From assembly GCA_040397235.1 (NCBI GenBank), contig JBBAWH010000001.1, positions 259,896 through 323,895 on the forward strand: a stretch of 64,000 nt of DNA, read 5' to 3'. Source of the DNA: Limnocylindrus sp040397235 (lineage in GTDB: Bacteria > Chloroflexota > Limnocylindria > Limnocylindrales > Limnocylindraceae). The notes beneath the pieces are model-generated. The model did no database searches, was not told the DNA's origin, and saw nothing but the letters and a program-made list of their open reading frames with translations. Position numbers and translations under genes: made by a program. Position 1 is the stretch's first letter. Every line of letters begins with the position of its first letter. Positions 52,773 to 61,387 of this stretch are shown here, one piece after another.

Positions 52773-54554
52773 TTAGTAAACCCTCGCCTTCGGCTCAAAC
52801 TTGGTGATCGTGACCGGTTTGTAGTCTAGCTTCGTGGCTAGTGAACCATCGCTTCCCTGCCAGACCAGAGTGTGTGCAAGGAACTTTGCGTCGTTTCGCT
52901 CTGGGAAGTCTTCACGGCTGTGGGCACCGCGCGATTCTGTTCGTGCGTAGGCGGAGACTGCTGTCGCCTCCGCGGTGTCTAGCAGGTAGCCGAGCTCGCG
53001 CGCTTCGAGGAGGTCGGTGTTGAAGACGCTCCCAGTGTCCTCCACACGCACGCTGGCGTATTCCCCTTTCAACTTGGTGATCCCCTTTACTGCGGCTCCA
53101 AGGAGGGCCTCGTCGCGATAGACACCGACGTTGTCCATCATCAGGGCGGCAAGCTCGCGGCGGATTTCGGCCGGGCGCACCCCAGATGGGCGTGTGCTCA
53201 GGGCGAGGAGCTCATCGCGAACCGCGCGCTCGGCACCCTGCACGGAGCCCGGCTGTGGGGTGCTCTTGCAGATCTGCGCCATGCGAATCCCCGCGCGCTT
53301 GCCGAAGACGAGGAGGTCAACGAGCGAATTCGTACCCAGTCGGTTGGCACCGTGCACGCTGACGCAGGCAACCTCGCCCGCCGCGAAGAGGCCTGGCACG
53401 ACGTTGCCGCGCGCATCAGCGAGCACCTCTGTCTCGAGGTTCGTTGGCACACCGCCCATGGCGTAGTGCGCGGTTGGCTGCACTGGGACTGGCTCGCTAA
53501 TCGGCTCGACGCCCTGATAGATGCGAGCAAGTTCGGTGATGTCAGGGAGCTTCTCTTCGATCACCTTGCGACCGAGGTGCCTCACGTCAAGATGGATATA
53601 GTCCTTCCCCCCGATCCCTCGACCCTCACGGATCTCTTCATAGATCGCGCGCGAGATCATGTCGCGCGGGGCCAGCTCCATGAGCTTCGGCGCATAGTTC
53701 TCCATGAAGCGCTTCCCCTCGTCGTTCAGCAGATAGCCACCCTCGCCACGCGCGGCTTCGCTCAACAAGATGCCAGTGCCGACAATGCCGGTTGGGTGGA
53801 ATTGGTAGAACTCCATGTCCTCAAGTGGCACGCCATGCCGCCAAGCGAGTGCCATGCCATCACCCGTCAATGAGTGTGCGTTTGACGTGACGCGCCACGC
53901 GCGACCGTATCCACCTGTTGCGAGCAGCACAGCCTTCGCACGAAATACGTGGAGCGTACCGTCGGCGATCTTGTACCCAACAACGCCAGAGCAGCGCCCG
54001 CCCTTGTCCGCCTCGCCCCCTTCAAAGACTAGATCTACGACGTGATACTCGTCGTAAAACTTGACCCCCGCCTTGATGCACTGCTGATAGAGCGTCTGCA
54101 GGATCATGTGGCCGGTGCGGTCGGCGGCGTAGCAACTGCGCCGCACTGGCCCTTCGCCGTAGTTCCGCGTGTGCCCACCAAAGCGACGCTGGTCAATCTT
54201 TCCATCGGGGGTCCGATTGAATGGAAGACCCATGCGCTCCAGTTCAATCACCGCGGGGATCGCCTCACGCGCGAGCACTTCGGCCGCATCCTGATCGGCG
54301 AGATAGTCGCCACCCTTGATGGTGTCAAACATGTGCCACTCCCAGTGGTCCTCTTCAACGTTGCCGAGTGCCGCGCAGACACCACCTTGCGCAGCACCGG
54401 TATGCGAGCGGGTTGGATAGAGCTTCGTCAGTACTGCAGTGGGAATCCCTTCGCGCGCCAGCTCGAGCGCCGCCCAGAGTCCGGCGCCACCTGCGCCGAC
54501 CACGATCGCGTCAACGTCGATCTGCCCAACCTCTGCTCGTAGTGCACTACTCAT
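52773..54554 (-). CDS. sdhA: Succinate dehydrogenase flavoprotein subunit
   Basis: A 593-residue SdhA. ATG 54554 is preceded by AGGTGG and leads into the dinucleotide fold AIVVGAGGAGLWAALE (about 15-30); the FAD-linking histidine is in PTRSHTGAAQGGVCAALG (about 47-64). The catalytic region has GGHTRNYGEG, FHPTGI and the substrate arginine near HYAMGGVPTN. It oxidises succinate to fumarate. The much longer frame from 54782 adds non-homologous residues overlapping sdhD and is rejected. Confidence 0.97.
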   Translation of the reverse strand: MSSALRAEVGQIDVDAIVVGAGGAGLWAALELAREGIPTAVLTKLYPTRSHTGAAQGGVCAALGNVEEDHWEWHMFDTIKGGDYLADQDAAEVLAREAIPAVIELERMGLPFNRTPDGKIDQRRFGGHTRNYGEGPVRRSCYAADRTGHMILQTLYQQCIKAGVKFYDEYHVVDLVFEGGEADKGGRCSGVVGYKIADGTLHVFRAKAVLLATGGYGRAWRVTSNAHSLTGDGMALAWRHGVPLEDMEFYQFHPTGIVGTGILLSEAARGEGGYLLNDEGKRFMENYAPKLMELAPRDMISRAIYEEIREGRGIGGKDYIHLDVRHLGRKVIEEKLPDITELARIYQGVEPISEPVPVQPTAHYAMGGVPTNLETEVLADARGNVVPGLFAAGEVACVSVHGANRLGTNSLVDLLVFGKRAGIRMAQICKSTPQPGSVQGAERAVRDELLALSTRPSGVRPAEIRRELAALMMDNVGVYRDEALLGAAVKGITKLKGEYASVRVEDTGSVFNTDLLEARELGYLLDTAEATAVSAYARTESRGAHSREDFPERNDAKFLAHTLVWQGSDGSLATKLDYKPVTITKFEPKARVY

Positions 54555-54562
54555 TTGTCCAC

Positions 54563-54952
54563 CTAATCCATTGGTAGCGTCGCAACGACTTGGGTGCCAA
54601 GTACGAATAGCAGGAGTGCGATGGCATACAGGCCAATGAGCGACGCTTGCCTGATGCGCGGGGGGACATAGTCCTGCATGACCGTCCGCATACCAAGGAA
54701 TCCATGCACCAACACAGCCATTAGCATCCCCCAGTCCAGCACGCGGAGAGGGATCGAGTTCCAACGAGTCTGGCGGACCCACTCTGCACTCTGGTCACCA
54801 ACCTCGAAGACGAAGTGCGTGATGGAGAAGTGCGCTAGCGCCAATACAAAAAGTGCAATTGAAGTGATCCGAACCGCCCGCCAGACGTAGAGATCCACAC
54901 GCGACCCTGTCGGGCGTGGGCGGCCGGAGAGTGAATACTTTTGGGCGCTCAT
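54563..54952 (-). CDS. sdhD: Succinate dehydrogenase membrane anchor subunit D
   Basis: A 129-residue protein with three transmembrane helices (about 28-48, 69-90, 102-122). Helices I and II carry histidines (LALAHFSITHFVF and LVHGFLGMRTVMQDY) suited to heme b and quinone binding. The start at 54952 overlaps the sdhC stop by 4 bp. It anchors SdhAB and forms the quinone pocket. Assignment rests on topology, the HGxxGxRxxxxD pattern and operon position. Confidence 0.88.
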   Translation of the reverse strand: MSAQKYSLSGRPRPTGSRVDLYVWRAVRITSIALFVLALAHFSITHFVFEVGDQSAEWVRQTRWNSIPLRVLDWGMLMAVLVHGFLGMRTVMQDYVPPRIRQASLIGLYAIALLLFVLGTQVVATLPMD

Positions 54953-55362
54953 GCTGCCATCTCCCAGATAGGCTTCAGGATGATGTACGCGCCAGGTAGG
55001 CCAAAGATAAAGAAGGTGACCCAAACAGCTCGCCACAGCCCACGGTGGTAGATCGTCAGCGCAGGCCAGAAGTCCATGACGACGATGCGCATGCCGTTGA
55101 GGGCGTGATAAAACAGCGCCGCTCCTAGGAGGGTTTCCATCACACGGCCAGGCGCGCTTGAATAAATTTTGCCCAGTTGGTCATAGAGCTCGGGATTAAC
55201 CCCAATCAACCAAATGTCGACGACGTGCAAGACGATGAAGGCCCACACGCCAATGCCTGAGATTCGATGGAAGGCCCAGGCAACCATCCCCTCCCCGCCG
55301 CGATAGGACGGGTAGTTTCGAAGCTTCTGCGGGGAGGCGAGTGGGCTAGATCCTTGGGTCAT
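54949..55362 (-). CDS. sdhC: Succinate dehydrogenase cytochrome b556 subunit
   Basis: A 137-residue three-helix membrane protein. The family opening is YPSYRGGEGMVAWAFHRISGIGVW in parts (with the quinone-site S and R), and heme-ligand histidines occur in IVLHVVDIW and LFYHALNGMRIVVMDF. ATG 55362 has GGAGGGG 7 nt upstream. It heads sdhCDAB, which transfers succinate electrons to (mena)quinone. Divergent from sucC. Confidence 0.92.
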   Translation of the reverse strand: MTQGSSPLASPQKLRNYPSYRGGEGMVAWAFHRISGIGVWAFIVLHVVDIWLIGVNPELYDQLGKIYSSAPGRVMETLLGAALFYHALNGMRIVVMDFWPALTIYHRGLWRAVWVTFFIFGLPGAYIILKPIWEMAA

Positions 55363-55422
55363 GTGTAAACCCCTCCTTACTCCCAATCAGGGCGTTGAAA
55401 CCCTGAGAATTAATCCCTTTGA

Positions 55423-55460
55423 ATCCTAGCCGCAACGCTTGAAGTCTGCCCGCGTACACT
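55423..55460. promoter_or_regulatory. Divergent sdh/suc promoter region
   Basis: In the 148-bp gap between sdhC and sucC, TAGGAT (55423-55428) faces sdhC and TACACT (55455-55460) faces sucC, each with a 45-60 nt leader containing a good ribosome binding site. An inverted repeat CCCTC-N9-GAGGG follows at 55462-55480. No convincing -35 for either. Confidence 0.35.
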
Positions 55461-55510
55461 ACCCTCTGTTACAGCGAGGGAGAGCCCACCAATAACCATG
55501 CGGAGGCGAA

Positions 55511-56686
55511 GTGAAACTACACGAGGCTGAAGCCCGAGAACTCCTGTTTCGAGCCGGTCTCCCCGTCCCAGATGCCGACGTGGCCACTACCGACGCGGGT
55601 GCCCGCGCCATCGCCGAACGTCTCTTCGCCAGCGGGGTAGACCAGGTCGTGATTAAGGCTCAGGTCCTCGTCGGCGGACGAGGCAAGGCCGGCGGGGTCA
55701 AGCTCGCCGGGAGCGCCGCAGAGGCCGAGTCAACCGCCGCCGCAATTCTCGCCCTCACTATTAAAGATCTTCCGGTGCGACGCGTGCTCGTTGCGCCAGC
55801 CTCCACGATCATCCGCGAGATCTATCTCGCCGCACTAATCGATCGCACCACACGTGGTGTTCTCGTCATGGCCTCCGCCGCGGGCGGCATGGAGATTGAA
55901 GAGGTCGCCGCCAAGGATCCGACCGCGATCGTTCGCGAAGTCGCGCATCCACACGCTGGACTCCTCCCGTTCCAGGCGCGTCGACTTGGCTTCGGCATCG
56001 GCCTGCGCGGTGAACTCCTCAAGCAGTTCTGCGTGATTGCCGCTGGCCTCGTGAAGATCGCGCGCGAGAGCGACGCCGATCTTGTTGAGGTGAATCCGCT
56101 CGCCGTGGTTCCAGCACCAGAGCTTCCTGGCGGCGAACGGCTCATCTGCCTCGACGCCAAGGTGACGCTTGACGACTCAGCGCTAGATCGACATCCCGAC
56201 CTTGCGGCCTGGCGCGATGCCGACAGCGAGGATCCGATCGACCGCGAGGCGCGCGAACAGGGGATCTCCTACATCCGACTCGATGGGAGCATCGGCTGCA
56301 TGGTCAACGGCGCCGGCCTCGCCATGACCACGCTCGACCTCGTGACCCGCGCCGGCGGCACGCCGGCAAACTTCCTCGACATTGGTGGTGGTGCTCGTGC
56401 CGATAAGGTTGCCGTCGCAATGCGCATCATCCTTGCCGATACGGGAGTTAAGGCAATCCTTGTGAACATCTTCGGTGGCATCACGCGTGGCGACGAGGTC
56501 GCGAAGGGACTCATCGAGGCGCGAGCGCAACAGGAGCGCACCGTGCCGATGGTCGTGCGCATCGTTGGCACTAACGCGGCAGAGGCCGCCGTACTGCTAC
56601 GTGAAGGTGGATTTGAGACGGCGGCGAGCCTCGATGAGGCGGCGGAGAAGGCTGTAGCACTCGCTGCAGCGGGAGGCGGCAAGTGA
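55511..56686 (+). CDS. sucC: Succinyl-CoA ligase beta subunit
   Basis: A 391-residue ATP-grasp subunit. It begins KLHEAEARELLFRAGLPVP, has the nucleotide-binding KAQVLVGGRGKAGGVKLA (about 56-73), DLVEVNPLAVV (about 194-204) with magnesium ligands, and the C-terminal GGGARADKV and ILVNIFGGITRGDEVA (about 316-331). It couples succinyl-CoA cleavage to nucleoside diphosphate phosphorylation. GTG 55511 has GGAGG 5 nt upstream. Overlaps sucD by 4 bp. Confidence 0.97.
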   Translation: MKLHEAEARELLFRAGLPVPDADVATTDAGARAIAERLFASGVDQVVIKAQVLVGGRGKAGGVKLAGSAAEAESTAAAILALTIKDLPVRRVLVAPASTIIREIYLAALIDRTTRGVLVMASAAGGMEIEEVAAKDPTAIVREVAHPHAGLLPFQARRLGFGIGLRGELLKQFCVIAAGLVKIARESDADLVEVNPLAVVPAPELPGGERLICLDAKVTLDDSALDRHPDLAAWRDADSEDPIDREAREQGISYIRLDGSIGCMVNGAGLAMTTLDLVTRAGGTPANFLDIGGGARADKVAVAMRIILADTGVKAILVNIFGGITRGDEVAKGLIEARAQQERTVPMVVRIVGTNAAEAAVLLREGGFETAASLDEAAEKAVALAAAGGGK

Positions 56687-57582
56687 GCATTCTCGTTGAT
56701 CAGCACACGCGACTCGTCGTACAAGGCCTCACCGGACGTGAGGGTGGCTTCCACGCTGGCCAGATGTCCGCCTATGGCACCAAGATCGTTGCGGGCGTCA
56801 CACCAGGTCGCGGCGGCGAGCTCGGCCTTGACGGCACCGTTCCCGTCTTTGACACCGTTCGCGAAGCGGTCGAGAGGACCGGCGCAAACACCAGCTGCAT
56901 CTTCGTTCCTGCAGCGGGCGCAGCAGACGCCATCGCCGAAGCGGCCACATCGGGCATCAAGACAATCTTCTGCATCACCGAAGGAATCCCCGTGCATGAC
57001 ATGGTCGGCGCCCTCGCCGTTGTGCAGCAGCATGGCGCGCGACTGATCGGACCGAACTGCCCAGGTGCAACCACGCCGGGCGTGAACAGCCTTGGTGCGA
57101 AGATCGGCATCATCCCCGCCTCCATTCACCTTCCCGGTGACGTTGGCGTGGTGAGCCGCTCCGGAACGCTGACCTACGAGGCGGTGCAGTCAATGACGGA
57201 TGCTGGCATCGGTCAGTCCACCTGCCTCGGCATCGGCGGTGACCCGATCATCGGCACCACCTTCCGCGACGCACTGGAGCTCTTCGCCGCGGATCCAGCG
57301 ACGCGCGCACTCGTGCTGATCGGCGAGATCGGCGGATCCGCCGAAGAGGAGGCCGCCGCATGGGCCGGCGAACACCTGAAGCACCTGCCACGTGTCGCCT
57401 TCATCGCTGGGCGTGCCGCACCTGAGGGGCGACGTATGGGCCACGCTGGGGCGATCGTCTCTGGCGCTTCGGGTCGAGCGATTGACAAGATCGCCGCGCT
57501 GGAGGCCGTCGGGTTCAAGGTGGCCGCCTCGCCGACGGAACTGCCACGACTCTTGATGGAGGCCGGCTACACGAAGCGCTAA
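56683..57582 (+). CDS. sucD: Succinyl-CoA ligase alpha subunit
   Basis: A 299-residue subunit binding CoA and carrying the phosphohistidine. CoA-site block VVQGLTGREGGFHAGQM (about 11-27), VTPGRGG, NCPGATTPG (about 126-134), and the catalytic histidine in GRRMGHAGAIVSG (about 249-261). GTG 56683 overlaps the sucC stop. Its 3' end lies 3 bp from the converging epimerase gene. Confidence 0.97.
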   Translation: MSILVDQHTRLVVQGLTGREGGFHAGQMSAYGTKIVAGVTPGRGGELGLDGTVPVFDTVREAVERTGANTSCIFVPAAGAADAIAEAATSGIKTIFCITEGIPVHDMVGALAVVQQHGARLIGPNCPGATTPGVNSLGAKIGIIPASIHLPGDVGVVSRSGTLTYEAVQSMTDAGIGQSTCLGIGGDPIIGTTFRDALELFAADPATRALVLIGEIGGSAEEEAAAWAGEHLKHLPRVAFIAGRAAPEGRRMGHAGAIVSGASGRAIDKIAALEAVGFKVAASPTELPRLLMEAGYTKR

Positions 57583-57585
57583 GCG

Positions 57586-58053
57586 CTAGCGAATGCGCAG
57601 CTCCCCTGGGGCGCCGAATCCAAGCCTCGTCCACGCAGGACCGCCAGGCGCTTCGATCAACTCGATCAGCACCCCGTTGCAGCTCTTCGGATGCAAGAAG
57701 GCAACTGGCCCCTCAACGCCGGCAACCGCCTCTGCGTTGATCAGTTGCACCCCCGCCGCGGCGAGAGCGGTGAGCTCCGCAGCGATGTCAGGGACTTCTA
57801 AACAGAGATGATGGAACCCCTCCCCCTTCGACTCGAGGAAGCGTGCGACGCCGCTGGTCTCATTCGTTGGCGAGACGAGTTCGATCTTGGAGTCACCGGC
57901 GGTGAGGAAGGCGATGCGCACCTCTTGCGATGGCACCTCGGCAACCTGTTCGAGCGCCAGCCCGAGCACGCGCGTATGGAAGTCGATCGACGCGTCGATG
58001 TCGCGCACCACCGATGCAACATGGTGAATGCGACCGCGCACGGGGAGGCTCAT
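57586..58053 (-). CDS. mce: Methylmalonyl-CoA epimerase
   Basis: A 155-residue vicinal-oxygen-chelate protein. The metal ligands sit in IHHVASVVRDID (His near 10), HHLCLEVPDI (about 97-106) and the terminal GVLIELIEA (Glu near 133). It interconverts R- and S-methylmalonyl-CoA. It overlaps the mutase gene by 4 bp, which fixes the substrate assignment with good confidence. The pair feeds propionyl-CoA carbon into succinyl-CoA next to sucCD. Confidence 0.93.
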   Translation of the reverse strand: MSLPVRGRIHHVASVVRDIDASIDFHTRVLGLALEQVAEVPSQEVRIAFLTAGDSKIELVSPTNETSGVARFLESKGEGFHHLCLEVPDIAAELTALAAAGVQLINAEAVAGVEGPVAFLHPKSCNGVLIELIEAPGGPAWTRLGFGAPGELRIR

Positions 58054-59651
58054 AGAACCATCGCCTCGCGGTGCTCGCCCCAGACGCTGCGCAGGGCGGC
58101 GCTGATCTCGCCAACGGTGCAGCCGGCCTTCACCGCGGCGAGGACCGGCGGCATCATGTTGGCACTCCCCTTCGCCGTGGCGATGACCTCGGCGATGGCG
58201 GCGGTTGCGGCAGCGTTATCTCGCGCGGTACGGAAGGCCTGCAACTCGGCGACCTGCTCCCGCTCGCGTGCCGGGTCAATACGGGCGATGGCTGGCGTCT
58301 CGACCTCTTCATCCACGAATCGATTCACGCCCACGATCACGCGCTCACCACTCTCCACCTCGCGCTGGTAGGCGTACGCCGAGTCTTGAATCGCGCGCTG
58401 CGGGAAACCGACAGCAACAGCGGCGACCATGCCACCAAGCCGGTCCACCTCGGCGATGAGGGCGAGGGCGTCGCGCTCCACCTGATCGGTGAGCGCCTCC
58501 ACGGCGTAGCTGCCACCGAGCGGATCAACGGTTCCTGCGACGCCAGCCTCGTGGGCCAACACCTGTTGGGTGCGCAGGGCAAGGCGAGCCGACGCTTCGG
58601 TCGGAAGGGCGAGCGCCTCATCTTTCCCGTTGACGTGCAGGCTCTGCGCGCCGCCGAGCACCGCAGCGAGGGCTTGGTACGCGGCGCGAACAACGTTGTT
58701 GTCAATTGACTGCGCCGTGAGTGTGGAGCCGGCGGTCTGCACATGGAAGCGACAGAGGAGCGACTTCTCGCTCTTTGCGCCGTAGCGATCGCGCATGATG
58801 CGCGCCCAGATGCGGCGTGCAGCGCGGAACTTTGCGACCTCTTCAAGGATGTCGGTCCACGCGGCGAAGAAGAAAGAGAGTCGCGGCGCGATGGCATCCA
58901 CCTCAAGGCCGCGTGCGATCGCTGCATCGACATAGGCAATCGCGTCGGCAAAGGTGAAGGCAAGCTCTTGCGCGGCGGTCGCCCCCGCCTCGCGCATGTG
59001 ATAGCCCGAGATGCTGATCGTGTTCCACTTTGGCAGCTCCGTGGCGCACCACTCGAAGACGTCGGTGATCAGTCGCAGCGATGGCTCGGGCGGGAAGATG
59101 TAGGTTCCGCGAGCGATGTACTCCTTGAGGAGATCGTTCTGCGTCGTTCCCGAGAGCTCGGCGCGTGACACCCCCTGTCGCTCGGCAACCGCTACGTAGA
59201 GCGCCAGCAGGATCGGCGCGGTGGAGTTGATCGTCATGGAGGTCGAGACCTTGTCGAGCGGGATCCCCTGGAAGAGCGTCTCCATGTCGGCGATGGAGTC
59301 GATCGCAACACCCACGCGACCGACCTCGCCCTCCGCCTCTGGCGCATCGGAGTCGTACCCCATCTGCGTCGGTAGATCGAAGGCGACCGATAGGCCGGTT
59401 TGGCCCTGCTCCAGGAGGTAGCGATATCGCTCGTTGGATTCGCGTGCCGTCGAGAAGCCGGCGTACTGGCGCATCGTCCAGAGGCGGCCGCGGTACATCG
59501 TCTCTTGCACGCCGCGCGTGTACGGGAAGGAGCCTGGTGCACCGATCTCTGCGGCGGCGTCGCGGGATGGGTTCGGACCGTAGGTGGCATCAAGGGGTGC
59601 GCCTGAGGTGGTGGTGTCGCGCGCGGCGTCGCGCCCCTGCTCCTTACCCAC
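58050..59651 (-). CDS. mcmA1: Methylmalonyl-CoA mutase large subunit, catalytic domain only
   Basis: A 533-residue TIM-barrel subunit. Family blocks: PYTRGVQETMYRGRLWTMRQYAGF in parts (about 44-67), LSVAFDLPTQMGYDSD (about 88-103), the NTISISGYHMREAGA segment (about 212-226) and VQTAGSTLTAQ. It ends before the cobalamin-binding domain, so it is the separate-subunit type found in archaea, Chloroflexota and others; the B12 subunit is not in this window. GTG 59651 has GGGAGG upstream. Isobutyryl-CoA mutase is an alternative, but the adjacent epimerase favours methylmalonyl-CoA. Confidence 0.93.
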   Translation of the reverse strand: MGKEQGRDAARDTTTSGAPLDATYGPNPSRDAAAEIGAPGSFPYTRGVQETMYRGRLWTMRQYAGFSTARESNERYRYLLEQGQTGLSVAFDLPTQMGYDSDAPEAEGEVGRVGVAIDSIADMETLFQGIPLDKVSTSMTINSTAPILLALYVAVAERQGVSRAELSGTTQNDLLKEYIARGTYIFPPEPSLRLITDVFEWCATELPKWNTISISGYHMREAGATAAQELAFTFADAIAYVDAAIARGLEVDAIAPRLSFFFAAWTDILEEVAKFRAARRIWARIMRDRYGAKSEKSLLCRFHVQTAGSTLTAQSIDNNVVRAAYQALAAVLGGAQSLHVNGKDEALALPTEASARLALRTQQVLAHEAGVAGTVDPLGGSYAVEALTDQVERDALALIAEVDRLGGMVAAVAVGFPQRAIQDSAYAYQREVESGERVIVGVNRFVDEEVETPAIARIDPAREREQVAELQAFRTARDNAAATAAIAEVIATAKGSANMMPPVLAAVKAGCTVGEISAALRSVWGEHREAMVL

Positions 59652-59774
59652 GCTCGCCTCCCTACTGCCCCATTACGGGCGCTTCGCTTCGCACGATTCT
59701 CCCACACCCCTTGCGCGGTACGATGCGGCGAAACGGTGGGCCAGGAGGCACACGGAGCGCGGCGAGGAGGCAGC

Positions 59775-60818
59775 ATGCCGAAGGGGAAGCAGCCAACGGG
59801 CGATTCGGGGCTGAGCGGGCAGGAGCTCGACGACGCCATTCTCTCGCTCCTCCCACCCGATGGCGCCCACGGTGACCGCTCGGTGCGACAGATCGCCGTC
59901 GATCGCGTGACGGTCAACGCTAAGCAGCCCCGCCTCGCACTCCCTCCACTGGCGATCGATGAGCTCACCGCCAGCATTCGTGAGCATGGGGTGCTGCAGC
60001 CAATCATCGTGCGACCAACTAAGCCAGGCTCCTACGAGATTGTCGCCGGCGAACGACGCTGGCGTGCCGTGCTCTCGCTCGGTCTCCCAATGATTCCTGC
60101 AATCGTTGAAGCGATGAGCGATGAGATCGCCCTTGAGGTTGCAATCATCGAGAACCTCCAGCGTGAAGACCTCTCCCCACTCGATGAGGCAGCGATCTTT
60201 GCGCGCATGACGAGCGAACTCGGCTACAGCATCCGCAAGCTGGCCGAGCGCATCGGCAAGGACAAGGGCTACGTCGAGAATCGGCTGCGCCTGATGCATG
60301 CGCCAGCCGACATCCGCGCCCTCGTCGCGGAGCGCTCCGACACGATCAGCCACGCCTATGAGTTGATGAAGATCACCGATCGGGCACGACGAAGTGAACT
60401 GGCGGCACAAGTGCTGCGCGGCGAACTCTCGCTCGCCCGCCTCAAGAGCGTGGTGCGCGACGAGCGCCCAGAGCCGACCGCCGCACCTGAGGTCGCTGCG
60501 CCGTCGATCTTCCCCTACGCCTCTCCAAGCGAGCGCCCGATCATTGCGGCCTCAAAGCCAGTAGCAGCGAGTGCGTCAGCGCCAATCTCCGCACAAGCGG
60601 CGGCCATCGCCTCAGCGTCAGACGCGGCGCTGACTAACGCCCGCGACAGCCTGGCGAGCTCGATTGACGCCCTTGCCTCGGTACTGCATGAAATTGACCA
60701 GCCAGAGCTGGGGACACCCCTCAGTGAAACGGATCGCGCCAACATGGCGAAGTGGCTGCTGATCGCGCGCAACAAGCTCGATAACCTCGCCGCGATCTTG
60801 CGCCAGAAGTCGGAGTAG
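59775..60818 (+). CDS. parB: ParB/Spo0J-family chromosome partition protein (orphan)
   Basis: A 347-residue ParB. The N-terminal CTPase/ParB-Srx fold shows QPRLALPPLAIDELTASIREHGVLQPIIVRP in parts, GSYEIVAGERRWRAV (about 83-97) and ENLQREDLSPLDEA (about 126-139); a helix-turn-helix follows (SIRKLAERIGKDKGYVENRLRL). The C-terminal third is Ala/Ser-rich low complexity ending in a helical segment. ATG 59775 has GAGGAGG 5-11 nt upstream. No parA is adjacent. Either the chromosomal ParB or a nucleoid-occlusion paralogue. I found no obvious parS in the immediate gap. Confidence 0.9.
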   Translation: MPKGKQPTGDSGLSGQELDDAILSLLPPDGAHGDRSVRQIAVDRVTVNAKQPRLALPPLAIDELTASIREHGVLQPIIVRPTKPGSYEIVAGERRWRAVLSLGLPMIPAIVEAMSDEIALEVAIIENLQREDLSPLDEAAIFARMTSELGYSIRKLAERIGKDKGYVENRLRLMHAPADIRALVAERSDTISHAYELMKITDRARRSELAAQVLRGELSLARLKSVVRDERPEPTAAPEVAAPSIFPYASPSERPIIAASKPVAASASAPISAQAAAIASASDAALTNARDSLASSIDALASVLHEIDQPELGTPLSETDRANMAKWLLIARNKLDNLAAILRQKSE

Positions 60819-60828
60819 CCGACCGAAG

Positions 60829-61197
60829 TTAGATGTAGACGACCTCTTCGAAGGTCGCGACGAGGAAGGCGACGAGTCGCTCACGACTCCCCTTCGGATC
60901 TACCGTGCGCAGGCCGGGGACGAGGCACCAGAGGCCCACCGCAGGGAGAAGGAGTTGCCCCTCAGCGTCACGCCCCATCGTTGCGGCCGGGCCGCCACCG
61001 AGCGTGTATGCGCCAGCAAGACCATCTTCGTCGAGATGTGCCGAGTGGGAGAACTCGCGGATGACGGCGACGATCCCCTTGCGTTTCGCCATGTCACGCA
61101 GCGAGCCGGTGGCCCAGGCATCGATCTGGCTGTCACTCTGCTCGAGCAGCTTCGCGCGGTAGGCCTGAGGGCTCTCGCTGAGTCCGGTTGCAACCAT
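60829..61197 (-). CDS. Unknown 122-residue soluble protein
   Basis: A hypothetical protein converging with parB. It starts MVATGLSESPQAYRAKLLEQ, has mixed helices and strands, a glycine-rich turn TLGGGPAATMGRD (about 66-78) and a hydrophobic C-terminal strand LVAFLVATFEEVVYI. No signal peptide and no transmembrane helix of sufficient length. It begins only 5 bp after the stop of a 33-residue peptide gene, so the two are probably co-transcribed. I do not recognise the family. Confidence 0.65.
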   Translation of the reverse strand: MVATGLSESPQAYRAKLLEQSDSQIDAWATGSLRDMAKRKGIVAVIREFSHSAHLDEDGLAGAYTLGGGPAATMGRDAEGQLLLPAVGLWCLVPGLRTVDPKGSRERLVAFLVATFEEVVYI

Positions 61198-61202
61198 GTC
61201 TC

Positions 61203-61304
61203 TTAGTTTCCTGCGTCCATGCGGTTGCCTGGGTAGGCCGCCGCAGCAAGGATGGAGGCTGTGAACGCAGCCATAATCAGTAGCAGTGCGATGCGACTAG
61301 TCAT
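61203..61304 (-). CDS. Predicted 33-residue membrane or secreted peptide
   Basis: A short ORF encoding a positively charged start (MTSR), a continuous hydrophobic stretch of about 20 residues and a short polar tail AYPGNRMDAGN. It is followed after 5 bp by the ATG of the 122-residue gene, and GAGAAAG precedes its start as a weak ribosome binding site. The composition is that of a single-pass small membrane protein or cleaved signal-like peptide. It may also serve as a leader coupling translation to the next gene. Confidence 0.45.
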   Translation of the reverse strand: MTSRIALLLIMAAFTASILAAAAYPGNRMDAGN

Positions 61305-61387
61305 TTCTTTCTCGCAACCTTTCTCTCTCAATGGTGCCGACTCCAACGGTAGGTTTTGAACCTACCACACACGTCTCGATCAGGTGG

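Noticed and set aside
52773..54782. Longer sdhA frame with 76 extra N-terminal residues
   Set aside because: The extension overlaps sdhD, is not like any SdhA leader, and the ATG at 54554 has a ribosome binding site and the family start.
60808..60823. GTCGG-AGTAG-CCGAC inverted repeat at the parB stop
   Set aside because: A 5-bp stem without a T-run is too weak to call a terminator.
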